Assembly: GCA_934307695.1 (NCBI GenBank)
Contig: CAKRCS010000004.1
Location: forward strand, 124,001 to 188,000
Length of the DNA: 64,000 nt
Origin: an uncultured Agathobacter sp.
GTDB taxonomy: Bacteria; Bacillota; Clostridia; Lachnospirales; Lachnospiraceae
Direction of reading: 5' to 3'
Shown here: positions 53,531-62,770 of the stretch, piece by piece
Position numbering within the stretch: position 1 is the stretch's first letter
Layout of the letters: every line of letters begins with the position of its first letter
Program-made: the position numbers and the translations under genes
The notes under the pieces: generated by a model
Seen by the model: only the letters and a program-made list of their open reading frames with translations
Database searches by the model: none
Told to the model about the DNA's origin: nothing

Positions 53531-54604
53531 TTAATCTTCGATCGCATTCGCGCCAAAGCTTCTCAGCTCGCCATACTGTTCAAGTTCGGAATACTGCTGC
53601 GCCTTCATCTCGTTGTAGAAGTCAACCTTCTCCTGCCAGATGGAAGCATAGGACTCATCCGTGCGATAATCGGTCAGGTCGTAGTTGTCCACGAGATACT
53701 GTCCGAAGTATTTTGCCATCTTCTCTGCGCCCTGCGTGTTCAAGTGCAGTCCGGCATCGTAGGTGTCCTGCGTCATATCCAGACCGATCTCGTCCTGAAG
53801 CGGGATATAGTTGATATATGCCACGTCATTCTCCTCGGCAAACGCGCGCACCTGCTCGTCCCACTCGTCATACCAGTGCGGGAACTCGGTCGGTGCCTTG
53901 ATCAGGACAAGGTCAATGCCCTTCTCCTTGCACAGATCTGTCATCTTTTGCAGATATCCCATCGCCTTGTCGCCCAGCGTGTAATCCGCAAGCGGCGTCG
54001 GATCCGGGAAATCTCCCTGTGCCTTGGTGTCCACACGCATGTAATAGCCATTGTGGCTTACAAGATCCTTGGAAAAAATGTGTTCAAAATCGTCATTTTT
54101 AAGTTCTGACCACCGCGAATGATAGCGGAGAATCGGGAACAGATATTCCACAAATGTCTCGTCCGGTGTCATCGATGCCTTGATGTCGTTGACCTTTGAC
54201 ATAGACCACTTCATTCCATCGATCGACATGCGGTTGTAAGCCTCATTCTGCGGCTCATTGTACTTGAGCGCCAGCACGTTAAATACGACAACCTTTGGTG
54301 TCTCGTAGCGCAGGGCATCCTCAAGCAGATAGTAGGACTGCCATGTAAGCTGCTGCGCGCTTCCGCGGATATAGCTTGTGATCCCGTAATCCTCCCACAG
54401 CTCGATCGTGGAAAAATTCTCATAGACCTCACAGTCCCCGACAAATAAGACCTCATGGTCGGATTTATCTTTGTAATACTCGGCAATCATGGAGCCTTCC
54501 ACGATTCCCTTCTGATATTTCGGCACAAGAAGTCTCTGTGCCACATACAGACATCCCAGCATCAGTACCAGCACAAGGATGCCCGAAATGATTCTCTTTT
54601 TCAT
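53531..54604 (-). CDS. DltD/AlgJ-like SGNH-fold membrane-anchored protein
   Basis: 357 residues: N-terminal membrane anchor (IISGILVLVLMLGCLYVAQR) and an extracytoplasmic SGNH domain. The nucleophile block is LFVGDCEVYENFS with Cys58 where Ser is usual; the acid/base end is DAGLHLN (Asp283, His287). DltD-like proteins take the acyl group from the MBOAT partner and place it on the polymer. It lies 11 bases after the MBOAT gene, the final core gene of the operon. Confidence 0.82.
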   Translation of the reverse strand: MKKRIISGILVLVLMLGCLYVAQRLLVPKYQKGIVEGSMIAEYYKDKSDHEVLFVGDCEVYENFSTIELWEDYGITSYIRGSAQQLTWQSYYLLEDALRYETPKVVVFNVLALKYNEPQNEAYNRMSIDGMKWSMSKVNDIKASMTPDETFVEYLFPILRYHSRWSELKNDDFEHIFSKDLVSHNGYYMRVDTKAQGDFPDPTPLADYTLGDKAMGYLQKMTDLCKEKGIDLVLIKAPTEFPHWYDEWDEQVRAFAEENDVAYINYIPLQDEIGLDMTQDTYDAGLHLNTQGAEKMAKYFGQYLVDNYDLTDYRTDESYASIWQEKVDFYNEMKAQQYSELEQYGELRSFGANAIED

Positions 54605-54615
54605 CCTGCACCCTC

Positions 54616-56202
54616 CTAGAACTGATTGTAAATAAACTGTGATGAATCGTAGCCCACGCCGTAAGCGCCGAAAATGATCGTCAGCACAAACAAAAGTGCC
54701 ATCGCGCCGTAGTAGACAACTGCCGGCTTTGCGTAAAGCGCCTCGCGGACCGGTCCTCTGTGATACTTATAAAGGCTGACGGAAAGTACGATGACAAATC
54801 CGGCTACAAGCACCAGATAATCTGCTGCTGTTATGCCAAGCCCAAGCAGCGAACCGTTTGTGAATACGGAAAGATCCGCCTGTGTAAACATCGTTCCGAC
54901 CATTTTAAAGGTAAGCGGAACGTCACGGTAGCAGTCAAACATACGGATGCAGCTCATCAGAAGGATCGTCCGGATGATACGGAACACCTCCCACGGTGCC
55001 TTGCCCTCCACCGCAAAACGGTGATGGAACTTAGCGTAAAGCGGCTCCAGCTCCTGTGAGATCATAATGACAACGAAGTTCATAAGTCCCCACACGATAA
55101 AGTTCCATGCCGCGCCGTGCCAGATACCGGTTGCAAACCATACGACAAAGCTTGAAAGGTAGACCGGAACACGTTTTCCGATCGTCTCTCCCAGATGCGC
55201 TCTCGACCATTTGGAGAGCTTTAACATCGGTCCGCAAACAGAGATTGGATAGAAGATATAGTCCGTAAACCATGTACCCATCGTGATATGCCAGCGGTTC
55301 CAGTATTCTTTGATATTTTTTGAAAAATACGGCAGGTTGAAGTTCTCCGCTACACGGATTCCCATAACCTCCGCGATACCGATCGTGATGTCGATACCTC
55401 CGGTGAAGTCACAGTACAGCTCGAACGCATAAAACAGCATCGCGATAAACACATAGGTTCCGGCGTACTGCTCCGGGTTCCCGACAAGTGTGGTAACTGC
55501 GGTGATGATGCGGTCGGCAATGACCACCTTCTTAAAATATCCCCAAAGGATACGGGTAAGACCGAAGGAAACCGTCTTGCCCTCAAACTTATGCTCCGAA
55601 AACAGCGTCTGCGAAAGATCGTTGTAACGGCTGATCGGTCCCTGTACCAGCTGTGGGAAAAAGGATACAAACAATGCCAGCTTGAACGGATTTTTCTGCG
55701 CCTCCTGCTTGCCGCGGTACACATCGATGATGTAGCCCATCGTCTGGAAGGTGTAGAACGAGATACCCATAGGGATGATCATGTCCACAAGCTGAAGCTT
55801 TGAAGCATCGCTTAAAAACGAGTTAATGTTGTTGATCACGAAGTTGGTGTACTTCGTAACCGCAAGTATTCCGATGTTAAGGAACAGGCACAGCAGCAGA
55901 AAGCGCCATTTTTTCGCCTTCATCTTCGCCTTGTAAGCCTTTTTCTCCTCACGGGAAAGCGTTGCCTTGTTCTCGGCAATATATGTGTTCTGCTCGTTGT
56001 TGAGCTTCTCCATGCGAAGGCTGATCCAGTAGGTAGAGATCGTCGTCACCAGGATAAAGATCAGGTAACGCGGATCTGCCAGATAGTAGAAGATGTAGCT
56101 GAATACCAGAAGCAGCGGCCACTGCGCACGCTTTGGCACCAGATAATACAGCACGAACACGATTGCCAGAAAGGCAATAAATTCATAGGATGTAAACAGC
56201 AT
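54616..56202 (-). CDS. MBOAT-family O-acyltransferase (DltB/AlgI-like)
   Basis: 528 residues, about eleven membrane helices. MBOAT signatures: YWNRWHITMGTWFTDYIFYP and the catalytic-His block GIWHGAAWNFIVWGL. DltB-type channels pass an acyl group from a cytoplasmic carrier across the membrane. It sits 8 bases after the carrier gene and 11 before the DltD-like gene, so carrier, MBOAT and SGNH protein should act in sequence. Confidence 0.9.
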   Translation of the reverse strand: MLFTSYEFIAFLAIVFVLYYLVPKRAQWPLLLVFSYIFYYLADPRYLIFILVTTISTYWISLRMEKLNNEQNTYIAENKATLSREEKKAYKAKMKAKKWRFLLLCLFLNIGILAVTKYTNFVINNINSFLSDASKLQLVDMIIPMGISFYTFQTMGYIIDVYRGKQEAQKNPFKLALFVSFFPQLVQGPISRYNDLSQTLFSEHKFEGKTVSFGLTRILWGYFKKVVIADRIITAVTTLVGNPEQYAGTYVFIAMLFYAFELYCDFTGGIDITIGIAEVMGIRVAENFNLPYFSKNIKEYWNRWHITMGTWFTDYIFYPISVCGPMLKLSKWSRAHLGETIGKRVPVYLSSFVVWFATGIWHGAAWNFIVWGLMNFVVIMISQELEPLYAKFHHRFAVEGKAPWEVFRIIRTILLMSCIRMFDCYRDVPLTFKMVGTMFTQADLSVFTNGSLLGLGITAADYLVLVAGFVIVLSVSLYKYHRGPVREALYAKPAVVYYGAMALLFVLTIIFGAYGVGYDSSQFIYNQF

Positions 56203-56210
56203 GTCCTCTC

Positions 56211-56438
56211 CTATTCATCGCCTAAGCGCTGGATCAGATCATACAATGCCTCTGCGGAATTAAAGTTCTCCGGGATGATCTCCTCTGCCGGGATTACAAC
56301 GTCAAACTCCTCGTTGATCTCTGAGATGATGGAAACGATATCAAAAGAATCGATGATCTTGTCATCAACCAAAGTATCGCAGGTCTCAAAATCTACTTCC
56401 GGGTGAAGGTCCTGTAAAATCTCTAATAATGTATCCAT
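56211..56438 (-). CDS. Acyl/aminoacyl carrier protein (DltC-like)
   Basis: 75 residues. The phosphopantetheine site is KIIDSFDIVSII (DSF in place of DSL), with an acidic helix EEFDVVIPAEEII typical of carrier proteins. It probably carries the activated amino acid between the adenylating enzyme and the MBOAT. AGGAG precedes ATG; the neighbours are as in dlt operons. Confidence 0.9.
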   Translation of the reverse strand: MDTLLEILQDLHPEVDFETCDTLVDDKIIDSFDIVSIISEINEEFDVVIPAEEIIPENFNSAEALYDLIQRLGDE

Positions 56439-56497
56439 TTCTTTTTCTCCTCTTGTCTTTTTTATTTAAAAACCCCTCTGGGTTTCCGTTACCTGTT

Positions 56498-58009
56498 CTA
56501 TTCGTTGACGCGCTTTGCAAGTGTCACGCGGTCCAGCTTGCCGTTTGCGGTAAGCGGCATGGTGTCAAGCTTCTCCACACGGTTCGGGATCATGTAGCGC
56601 GGAAGCTTTTCCTTCAAGGTGGAAACGAGATCCTTTACCTCCATCTCACCAACGTAGAAGAGGACGATCTTGCCTTTTTCCTTATTGTATACACAGCAGG
56701 ACGAAGAAATACCGTCGAGCATGTTGACATTGACCTCGATCTCGCCAAGCTCGATTCGGTGTCCCATGTGCTTGATCTGATAATCCTTGCGGGAAACAAA
56801 TACCAGCTCGCCGAACTCGTTGCGTTTTCCGAGATCTCCGGTGCGGTAAATAAGCTCCGGATAGCGGTCGTTGAGCGGGTTCTGTACAAAGACCTCGTTG
56901 GTCTTTTCAAAATTGTGATAATATCCGAGTGTCAGGGAAGTACCGCGCACGCAGATCTCTCCGACCTCGCCGTCCTTTGCCAGCTCGTTCTTTTCGTTGA
57001 GCAGCAGGATCTCGGTGTTGTGGAACGGTCTGCCGACCGGCATTACCTCGTCGAGTGCAAAATCGCGGTTGACCTTGTAATAGCAGCACATTCCGGTCGT
57101 CTCGGTCGGTCCGTAAAGGTTGGTAAACTTCGCGTCCGGGAGTGTCTCCTTCCAGATGTTGAACTGCTTGATCGGGAATACCTCGCTGCCGAATGCGATT
57201 GTGTGGAGATACTGCGGAACTACCTTGTCAAACGTCTTGAAGGACGAGATCATGGTAAGTGCAGATACAACCCAGCATACGGTGTTGATCTTGTACTCAT
57301 TTAAAAATTCCACCAGCTTGACCGGGAACATGAACAGACTCTTCGGCACGATATAGGTCGTTGCACCGAATTTGAGTGTCGGATAAAGCTCCTTTAAGCA
57401 GGCATCAAAATATAACGGTGTCTGGTTTGCAAAACGGGTGTCCTCGTTAAACTCCAGCACCTCGGAAAGATTCTCGATATAGTCGATGACCGAACGGTGA
57501 CATGCTACGACACCCTTCGGGATTCCGGTCGAACCGGATGTAAATACAATGTAGATCGGATCTGTGTCAAGCTGGCGGTCGCGGATGGCTGCCAGAGCTT
57601 CATCATCGATCCCGGACCTGCTTACCTCATCATACAGCATGATCTCCCCGTCAAACTGGAAGGTCTTTGCCATCTCAAGTGTGGAGGCATCACAGATCAT
57701 TGCCTTTGGCTTTAGATTGTCAAAAATGAGGTCGATACGGAATCTCGGCATCTCCTCATCGATCGGCACATAATAATTGCCGCCGTATACACAGCCGAAA
57801 AATGCGGCAATCGCCTTCGGATGCTTTTTCATGAAAACGACTACCGGCTCATTATAGTAGCCCTGCTTGTGCAGATAGCTTCCGATCGCGCGGCTGTCAT
57901 GGGATACCTCGGCAAAGGTCAGCCCCATTTCCTCGTTGGCATACGCGATCTTGTCCGGGAGACGTACAACGGTATGCTCCAGATACTCTAATACGTTGGT
58001 CTGCTGCAT
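56498..58009 (-). CDS. Amino acid adenylating enzyme (DltA-like)
   Basis: 503 residues. Adenylation motifs: TSGSTGIPKGVV (A3), YFDACLKELYP (A4, Asp binds the amino group), LYGPTETTG (A5), YRTGDLGKRN (A7) and NGKLDRVTL with the A10 Lys. It lacks a condensation domain, so it is a stand-alone ligase loading the carrier encoded next. True DltA prefers D-Ala; the pocket context here (VCWVVSALTMIS) differs from DltA, and the adjacent racemase suggests another substrate. AAGGAGG precedes ATG. Confidence 0.88.
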   Translation of the reverse strand: MQQTNVLEYLEHTVVRLPDKIAYANEEMGLTFAEVSHDSRAIGSYLHKQGYYNEPVVVFMKKHPKAIAAFFGCVYGGNYYVPIDEEMPRFRIDLIFDNLKPKAMICDASTLEMAKTFQFDGEIMLYDEVSRSGIDDEALAAIRDRQLDTDPIYIVFTSGSTGIPKGVVACHRSVIDYIENLSEVLEFNEDTRFANQTPLYFDACLKELYPTLKFGATTYIVPKSLFMFPVKLVEFLNEYKINTVCWVVSALTMISSFKTFDKVVPQYLHTIAFGSEVFPIKQFNIWKETLPDAKFTNLYGPTETTGMCCYYKVNRDFALDEVMPVGRPFHNTEILLLNEKNELAKDGEVGEICVRGTSLTLGYYHNFEKTNEVFVQNPLNDRYPELIYRTGDLGKRNEFGELVFVSRKDYQIKHMGHRIELGEIEVNVNMLDGISSSCCVYNKEKGKIVLFYVGEMEVKDLVSTLKEKLPRYMIPNRVEKLDTMPLTANGKLDRVTLAKRVNE

Positions 58010-58032
58010 CGCAGTTTCCTCCTTTTATTTAT

Positions 58033-58806
58033 TTACGAAAACGGATGGAACAATTCTTCATATTCCGGATTGATCTCTTTGCCGCACGCTAAGATCGCGG
58101 AGCGGGAAAGCACCTCCATCGCGTCGATAAAACCATCTCCAAGCTCATGATCCTTCTTGATGACGGAAAGCTCCGTGCATCCGAGCACGATCACCTGCGC
58201 ACCCGCAGCCTTTAGATGCTCCTTCACCTGTGCGAACATTTCCATATCCACCGGCTTGCCCGCCTTGACATCATCATAGATCAGATGCATGACCATCGCC
58301 TGTGTCTGAGTGTCCGGAAGCACCGCCTGCATTCCTGCCTGCTCGATCTCCCGCTGGAAAATGCCGCTCTCGATCGTACCGTCCGTCGCCATGATGCCGA
58401 CTCTCTGCATTCCTGCGTGGTGCAGGATCTCAGCGGTATCGCGGATCGCGTGGATCACCGGAAGTCCGATTCCATCCTGGATCTCATGATGAAAATAGTG
58501 TGCGGTAATGCACGGGATCGCTATGCAGGAAACATTCTGCTGGCGCAGTCTCTGTCCCAGCGAAATGATCTCCGGCAGCGGACTGTCCGGGCTTTTTCCA
58601 AGTATATATGCTGTGCGGTCCGGGATCTTCGGGGAATTGTAAATGATCATCTCCAGATGATCCTGATCGCACTCTGCCTTTGTCATTTTTACAAGGAGCT
58701 CCATAAAATAGGCGGTCGCCATCGGACCAAGCCCCCCGATAATTCCTAAGCTCAAGCTTTCACCTGCTTTTCTTTCAACATCACTTGCGTTCGCCGCGCT
58801 ACTCAT
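58033..58806 (-). CDS. Aspartate/glutamate-type amino acid racemase
   Basis: 257 residues. Both catalytic cysteines are present: IPCITAHYF (Cys99) and VLGCTELS (Cys210), and the start LGIIGGLGPMATAYFMELLV is the Asp/Glu racemase signature, so it should be active. It overlaps the upstream transglutaminase stop by 8 bases and sits 23 bases before the adenylating enzyme, so it likely supplies its D-amino acid. Substrate cannot be read from sequence; Asp and Glu are usual in this family. Confidence 0.9.
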   Translation of the reverse strand: MSSAANASDVERKAGESLSLGIIGGLGPMATAYFMELLVKMTKAECDQDHLEMIIYNSPKIPDRTAYILGKSPDSPLPEIISLGQRLRQQNVSCIAIPCITAHYFHHEIQDGIGLPVIHAIRDTAEILHHAGMQRVGIMATDGTIESGIFQREIEQAGMQAVLPDTQTQAMVMHLIYDDVKAGKPVDMEMFAQVKEHLKAAGAQVIVLGCTELSVIKKDHELGDGFIDAMEVLSRSAILACGKEINPEYEELFHPFS

Positions 58807-60112
58807 TCAGCACACCGTCCGCATAGTCAACCTTGTCCTGCACGGACTCCGTTGCGCGCTCCGGATAGAGATCCGGATCAAAAATGTGACTGTTATGATG
58901 CTCGACGGAATATGCCTCCAGCTCCGCATCTGTCACCATAAAGAAGTTGTCTCCATCCCCCTTGCGCGGTGTGCAGTCCACATGATACCATCCGTAGCCC
59001 AGATTGATCAGGCTCCAGAAGTGGGAGGAATGTGAGGTGTCACTCTTTACTATATCAATATTCTCGATTCCGGCAAGATTAAACAGCGCTTTTGCTGCCG
59101 CAAAATAATTGTAGCAGTCACCGGAAAGGTTTGTAAATGCGTCATACGCACCGATCGTCCAGTCGGATTTGTCGGAATCCCCGGTATATCCGATGTTTGT
59201 GTTTACCCAGCGGTAGATTGCAAACGCCTTTTGCATATCGGACATGGAATCATCGATGATCCTGTCATAGATCGGCTGTGCCAGCGCATAGACCTCCTCC
59301 GGATCAACATAATTCTCCGGCTTGTCCTTCAGCGTAAGCGTGATCTCCACAGATGAGCTGTTGCCCGCCGCATCCGTCGCCGTATAGGTCACATCATACA
59401 CGCCTGCCTGCGTCAGATCAACCTGGCTGTTGTCAATGGCAAGGGACGGATTCTCATCATAATCGTCCGTTACCGTGACATCCGCCTTGTAACTGATCGT
59501 GTCTCCCACGAATGCCTCAATGTCCTTCGCGCCCTCGATGACCGGCGCGGTTGTATCTGTGAGCACTGTGATCGTTGTGGAAATCTTCGTCTGGTTGCCG
59601 CCCATATCGGTAAGGATAACGGTGGCTGTTTTCTCGCCTGCGCTGACAAGATCCGGCTCACTCTCAAATGCCGCCGTAACTGCGGTCACATCGGAAATAT
59701 CCGTCACGCAATCCGCCGCGCTCAGCTCGTCCCCCGAAAAGATCGTTACCGGGACAGCCTCCGCCGTCGGTGCAACCGTATCGGCGACCGTAAGTGTTGC
59801 CGTATATTCTTTTCTTCCTGCTTTGAGCGTTACCGCATACTGCCCCGGCACCGCTGTATCAATCTGCGTAATGTCCGTAACAAATGCCGCCTGTGTATCC
59901 GGTGACACCAGAAAATCGGCAAGCGCGATGGCACTTCCCGCCTCGATCGCCACATGATCCTTGATCTGCTTCCTGCCTGTCAGCACCAGATACACGATCC
60001 CTGCGGCTGCCAGTATGATAATAAGAATCAACAGGCATACCCTGCGGTGGATCTGCCGCTTGCGCGCGCGGGTGGATTCCTGTCTCTTTCTTTTTCTTTC
60101 TTCCTCTGTCAT
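58799..60112 (-). CDS. Membrane-anchored transglutaminase-like protein with Ig-like domains
   Basis: 437 residues: basic cytoplasmic N-terminus (TEEERKRKRQESTRARKR), one membrane helix (VCLLILIIILAAAGIVYLVL), Ig-like/DUF5011 repeats (about 55-270; VDLTQAGVYDVTYTATDAAG) and a transglutaminase core (about 280-430) with the Cys in LSGDCYNYFAAAK, His in HFWSLINLGYGW and Asp in YHVDCTPRKG. Likely a peptidase acting at the wall. It is the first gene of the Dlt-like operon. Confidence 0.88.
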   Translation of the reverse strand: MTEEERKRKRQESTRARKRQIHRRVCLLILIIILAAAGIVYLVLTGRKQIKDHVAIEAGSAIALADFLVSPDTQAAFVTDITQIDTAVPGQYAVTLKAGRKEYTATLTVADTVAPTAEAVPVTIFSGDELSAADCVTDISDVTAVTAAFESEPDLVSAGEKTATVILTDMGGNQTKISTTITVLTDTTAPVIEGAKDIEAFVGDTISYKADVTVTDDYDENPSLAIDNSQVDLTQAGVYDVTYTATDAAGNSSSVEITLTLKDKPENYVDPEEVYALAQPIYDRIIDDSMSDMQKAFAIYRWVNTNIGYTGDSDKSDWTIGAYDAFTNLSGDCYNYFAAAKALFNLAGIENIDIVKSDTSHSSHFWSLINLGYGWYHVDCTPRKGDGDNFFMVTDAELEAYSVEHHNSHIFDPDLYPERATESVQDKVDYADGVLNE

Positions 60113-60261
60113 AAAATGCCTTCTTTGTTTTTAATTCCCATTATATGCAATATTCGCATTATTATATAATACAAAAAACTTTATTGTCAAGAAATGGCAG
60201 TAAACCGTTGTTTTTAAATAAATACAATCAGCATTGTGCCAAAATAAAAACATGCGCCTAC

Positions 60262-60290
60262 TTGAATGGCATACTTTTTTAGTCTAAAAT
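60262..60290 (+). promoter_or_regulatory. SigA-type promoter of the ferredoxin gene
   Basis: TTGAAT (60262-60267), 17-base spacer, TAAAAT (60285-60290). About 55 bases lie between the -10 and the start codon; AAGGAGG is at 60333-60339. Confidence 0.6.
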
Positions 60291-60347
60291 ATATGCTAAG
60301 CCGATTGTGGCGAATAATGATCATTATTATACAAGGAGGAATTTATT

Positions 60348-60518
60348 ATGGCATACGTTATTACTGATTCTTGCGTAAGCTGTGGAACTTGCGCTGGCGA
60401 GTGTCCAGTAGGTGCTATCAGCGCCGGAGCTTCTCAGTACGAAATTGATGCAGATGCATGCGTAAGCTGCGGAACCTGCGCTGGTGTTTGCCCTACCGGA
60501 GCAATCAACGAGGGTTAA
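60348..60518 (+). CDS. 2[4Fe-4S] ferredoxin
   Basis: 56 residues, a typical clostridial ferredoxin. Two CxxCxxCxxxCP sets are visible: CVSCGTCAGECPVGAI and CVSCGTCAGVCPTGAI. It begins MAYVITDS. AAGGAGG lies 8 bases before ATG. It carries low-potential electrons in fermentation (pyruvate:ferredoxin oxidoreductase, hydrogenase, Rnf). It is monocistronic with its own promoter and strong terminator and is highly conserved, suggesting high expression. Confidence 0.97.
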   Translation: MAYVITDSCVSCGTCAGECPVGAISAGASQYEIDADACVSCGTCAGVCPTGAINEG

Positions 60519-60550
60519 TTTGCACCTTGTACATTTCTCGATAGAGAACT

Positions 60551-60592
60551 AAAAAGACCGGAACCTGTATGATACAGGCTCCGGTCTTTTTT
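60551..60592. terminator. Bidirectional terminator after ferredoxin and the MerR gene
   Basis: AAAAAGACCGGA-CCTGTA with TACAGG-TCCGGTCTTTTTT forms a long stem with T and A runs at both ends, 32 bases after the ferredoxin and overlapping the MerR stop region. Confidence 0.9.
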
Positions 60593-61271
60593 ATGTGGTC
60601 TGCAGCTTTGCAGGCTTTTTCTTTTCTTTCGGCGCTTTTGCAGCCTTCTCCTTCGCAAAGAAGGAACGCTTTTTATGTACGCTGCCGCGTATCGCAGCAT
60701 CCAGCTTCTTAAACCGCTCCTCTGCGGCATCCTCCTGTTCACGCATGAGGTAATCCATCTCCTTTAGGACGCGCTCCTGCACTTCCTGCCCGATGGTCTG
60801 GCTAAGCTCCTCGTTGTTCTGTGCGATCGCATGTCCCACAATATCGCTCATCAACTCCCGGAACTGATCCATGCGCTCCTCCGCAGAGAGCGCCGTCTGC
60901 TGACTGCCCGCAGGCGTAAGTGCTGCTTGTCCGGCAGGAATCCGTCCCTGCGCTGTAAGCGCATTGTCGGTGGCTTGTACCCGGTCTGTCGGTGCATTCG
61001 CGGTCATTGCGGTTGGCTGACTTCCACCCACAAGCGCTGCCTCCGGCTCCTGCCCGTGCAGGATCATCCGGATTGCCTTTAGCTGGTATCCCTGCTCCTT
61101 TAATTCCTTGATCTTTTGAAATTGTTGTATGTTCTCCCGTGTATAGTATCGGTGCCCCAGTTCATTTCTCGGAACTGTAAGCTCCAATTCATCCTCCCAG
61201 TAACGTAATACATGTGACTCCACGCCAGCGATCTGCGCGGCATCGGAGATCATGTAACGTACCTTTTCCAC
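60591..61271 (-). CDS. MerR-family transcriptional regulator
   Basis: 226 residues from the GTG at 61271 (AAGGAGG 9 bases upstream). HTH near residues 7-40: ISDAAQIAGVESHVLRYWED, the MerR signature, followed by GHRYYTRENIQQFQKIKELK. The middle is Ala/Gln/Thr-rich (about 85-145) and the end is a basic helical tail with FFAKEKAAKAPKEKKKP. There are no metal-binding Cys near the dimer helix. Targets are unknown. It is upstream of dnaB on the same strand direction and convergent to the ferredoxin. Confidence 0.85.
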   Translation of the reverse strand: MEKVRYMISDAAQIAGVESHVLRYWEDELELTVPRNELGHRYYTRENIQQFQKIKELKEQGYQLKAIRMILHGQEPEAALVGGSQPTAMTANAPTDRVQATDNALTAQGRIPAGQAALTPAGSQQTALSAEERMDQFRELMSDIVGHAIAQNNEELSQTIGQEVQERVLKEMDYLMREQEDAAEERFKKLDAAIRGSVHKKRSFFAKEKAAKAPKEKKKPAKLQTT

Positions 61272-61425
61272 GATATGAAACCTCCTTTTCGTGTACCGCC
61301 CGCCGGGATGCAGGCGCCATACTTCCATCTGCTTCCCTTTCATTATAAACAATGGGACAAGCCCTTTCAAACGTTTTTCATCGTGTTATTTCGACAAAAA
61401 GGGATGCTGTCATTTCCGCAATAGC

Positions 61426-62760
61426 TTAATGCTCCAGATTTGCGAACTTCGTGTATTCTGCCAGCCATGCGAGCTGAATCGTTCCGACAGGACCGTTACG
61501 CTGTTTAGCAACGATGATCTCGGAGATGCCCTTTAGGTCGGTGTCCTTGTTGTAGTAGTCGTCACGGTAGATGAACATAACGACGTCGGCATCCTGCTCG
61601 ATCGCTCCGGACTCTCGGAGGTCGGAAAGCATCGGGCGGTGATCCGGGCGCTGCTCTACGGCTCGTGAGAGCTGGGACAGTGCGACAACCGGTACGCTAA
61701 GCTCACGCGCCAGCGCCTTAAGGGATCGTGAAATATCGGAAATTTCCTGCTGGCGTGACTCGCTGGACTTGCCGCCGCTGCCGCTCATCAACTGTAAGTA
61801 GTCGATGATGATGAGCTTCAAGTCATGTTCAAGCTTATATTTTCTGCACTTGCTGCGCAGCTCGGAGATGGAGATACCCGGCGTGTCGTCGATGATCAGA
61901 TCGGATTCGCCGATGATCCCGGCTCCCTCTACCAGCTTCTCCCAATCTGCATCGGAAAGATTACCGGTACGGAGTGCCTGCGCATCTACTTTGGATTCGA
62001 GGGAGAACATTCGGTTTACGAGCTGTTCCTTTGACATTTCCAAAGAGAAGATGGCAACGCACATGTGCTCATGGAAGGCAACGTGCTGTGCGATATTCAA
62101 AACGAACGCGGTCTTACCCATGGAAGGACGCGCTGCGACAAGGATCAGATCGGACGGCTGCATGCCTGCGGTCTGACGGTCAAGATCCAGAAAGCCCGTC
62201 GGGACACCGGTTACGGTTCCCTTCTGCTTGGATGCCTTCTCGATCTTCTCAAGGGCATTCATAACGACCTGGCGGATCGGCACAAATTCCCCGCTGGTAC
62301 GGCTTGACAAGAGAGCAAATATGTCATGCTCCGTCTTGTCCATGACCACCTCCAGGGATTCCTTGCCCGCGTAGCATTCGTTCTCGATGTTCTCTGTCAC
62401 ACGGATCAGCTTCCGCTTCATGGAATTTTCTTTTACGATATTTGCATAGTATTTAACGTTTGCGGATGTTGGAACCGATGTCACAAGGTCGCGCACAAAC
62501 TCAAGGCTTGAGATCTCCTTCGGGACATCCTTCTCCTTCAGCTTGTTCTGTAAGGTGACCAGATCGACCGGCTGCCCGCTCTCATGGAGTTCGACCATAG
62601 ATTCAAAAAGGATTCCGTACTGCTGATGGTAGAAATCATCCTTGATCAGAACTTCGCTGGCGGCTACGATCGCATCCTTGTCCATGATCATGGAACCGAT
62701 GACCGACTGCTCCGCCTCAAGACTGTTGGGCATGATCCGCTTGATAAGTGTTTCCTCCAA
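61426..62760 (-). CDS. dnaB: Replicative DNA helicase DnaB
   Basis: 444 residues from TTG 62760 (AGGGGGAG 4 bases upstream); an alternative TTG at 62784 overlaps rplI more deeply. N-terminal primase-binding domain (SLEAEQSVIGSMIMDKDAI), linker, then the RecA-like domain with Walker A AARPSMGKTAFVLN, Walker B LIIIDYLQLM and the final arginine finger region. Drives the replication fork. It lies after rplI, the usual gdpP-rplI-dnaB order of Firmicutes. Confidence 0.97.
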   Translation of the reverse strand: MEETLIKRIMPNSLEAEQSVIGSMIMDKDAIVAASEVLIKDDFYHQQYGILFESMVELHESGQPVDLVTLQNKLKEKDVPKEISSLEFVRDLVTSVPTSANVKYYANIVKENSMKRKLIRVTENIENECYAGKESLEVVMDKTEHDIFALLSSRTSGEFVPIRQVVMNALEKIEKASKQKGTVTGVPTGFLDLDRQTAGMQPSDLILVAARPSMGKTAFVLNIAQHVAFHEHMCVAIFSLEMSKEQLVNRMFSLESKVDAQALRTGNLSDADWEKLVEGAGIIGESDLIIDDTPGISISELRSKCRKYKLEHDLKLIIIDYLQLMSGSGGKSSESRQQEISDISRSLKALARELSVPVVALSQLSRAVEQRPDHRPMLSDLRESGAIEQDADVVMFIYRDDYYNKDTDLKGISEIIVAKQRNGPVGTIQLAWLAEYTKFANLEH

Positions 62761-62770
62761 GTGGCTCCCC

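Noticed and set aside
56429..57304. 291-codon plus-strand frame antisense to the adenylating enzyme
   Set aside because: Shadow of a gene with all adenylation motifs; no ribosome site of its own.
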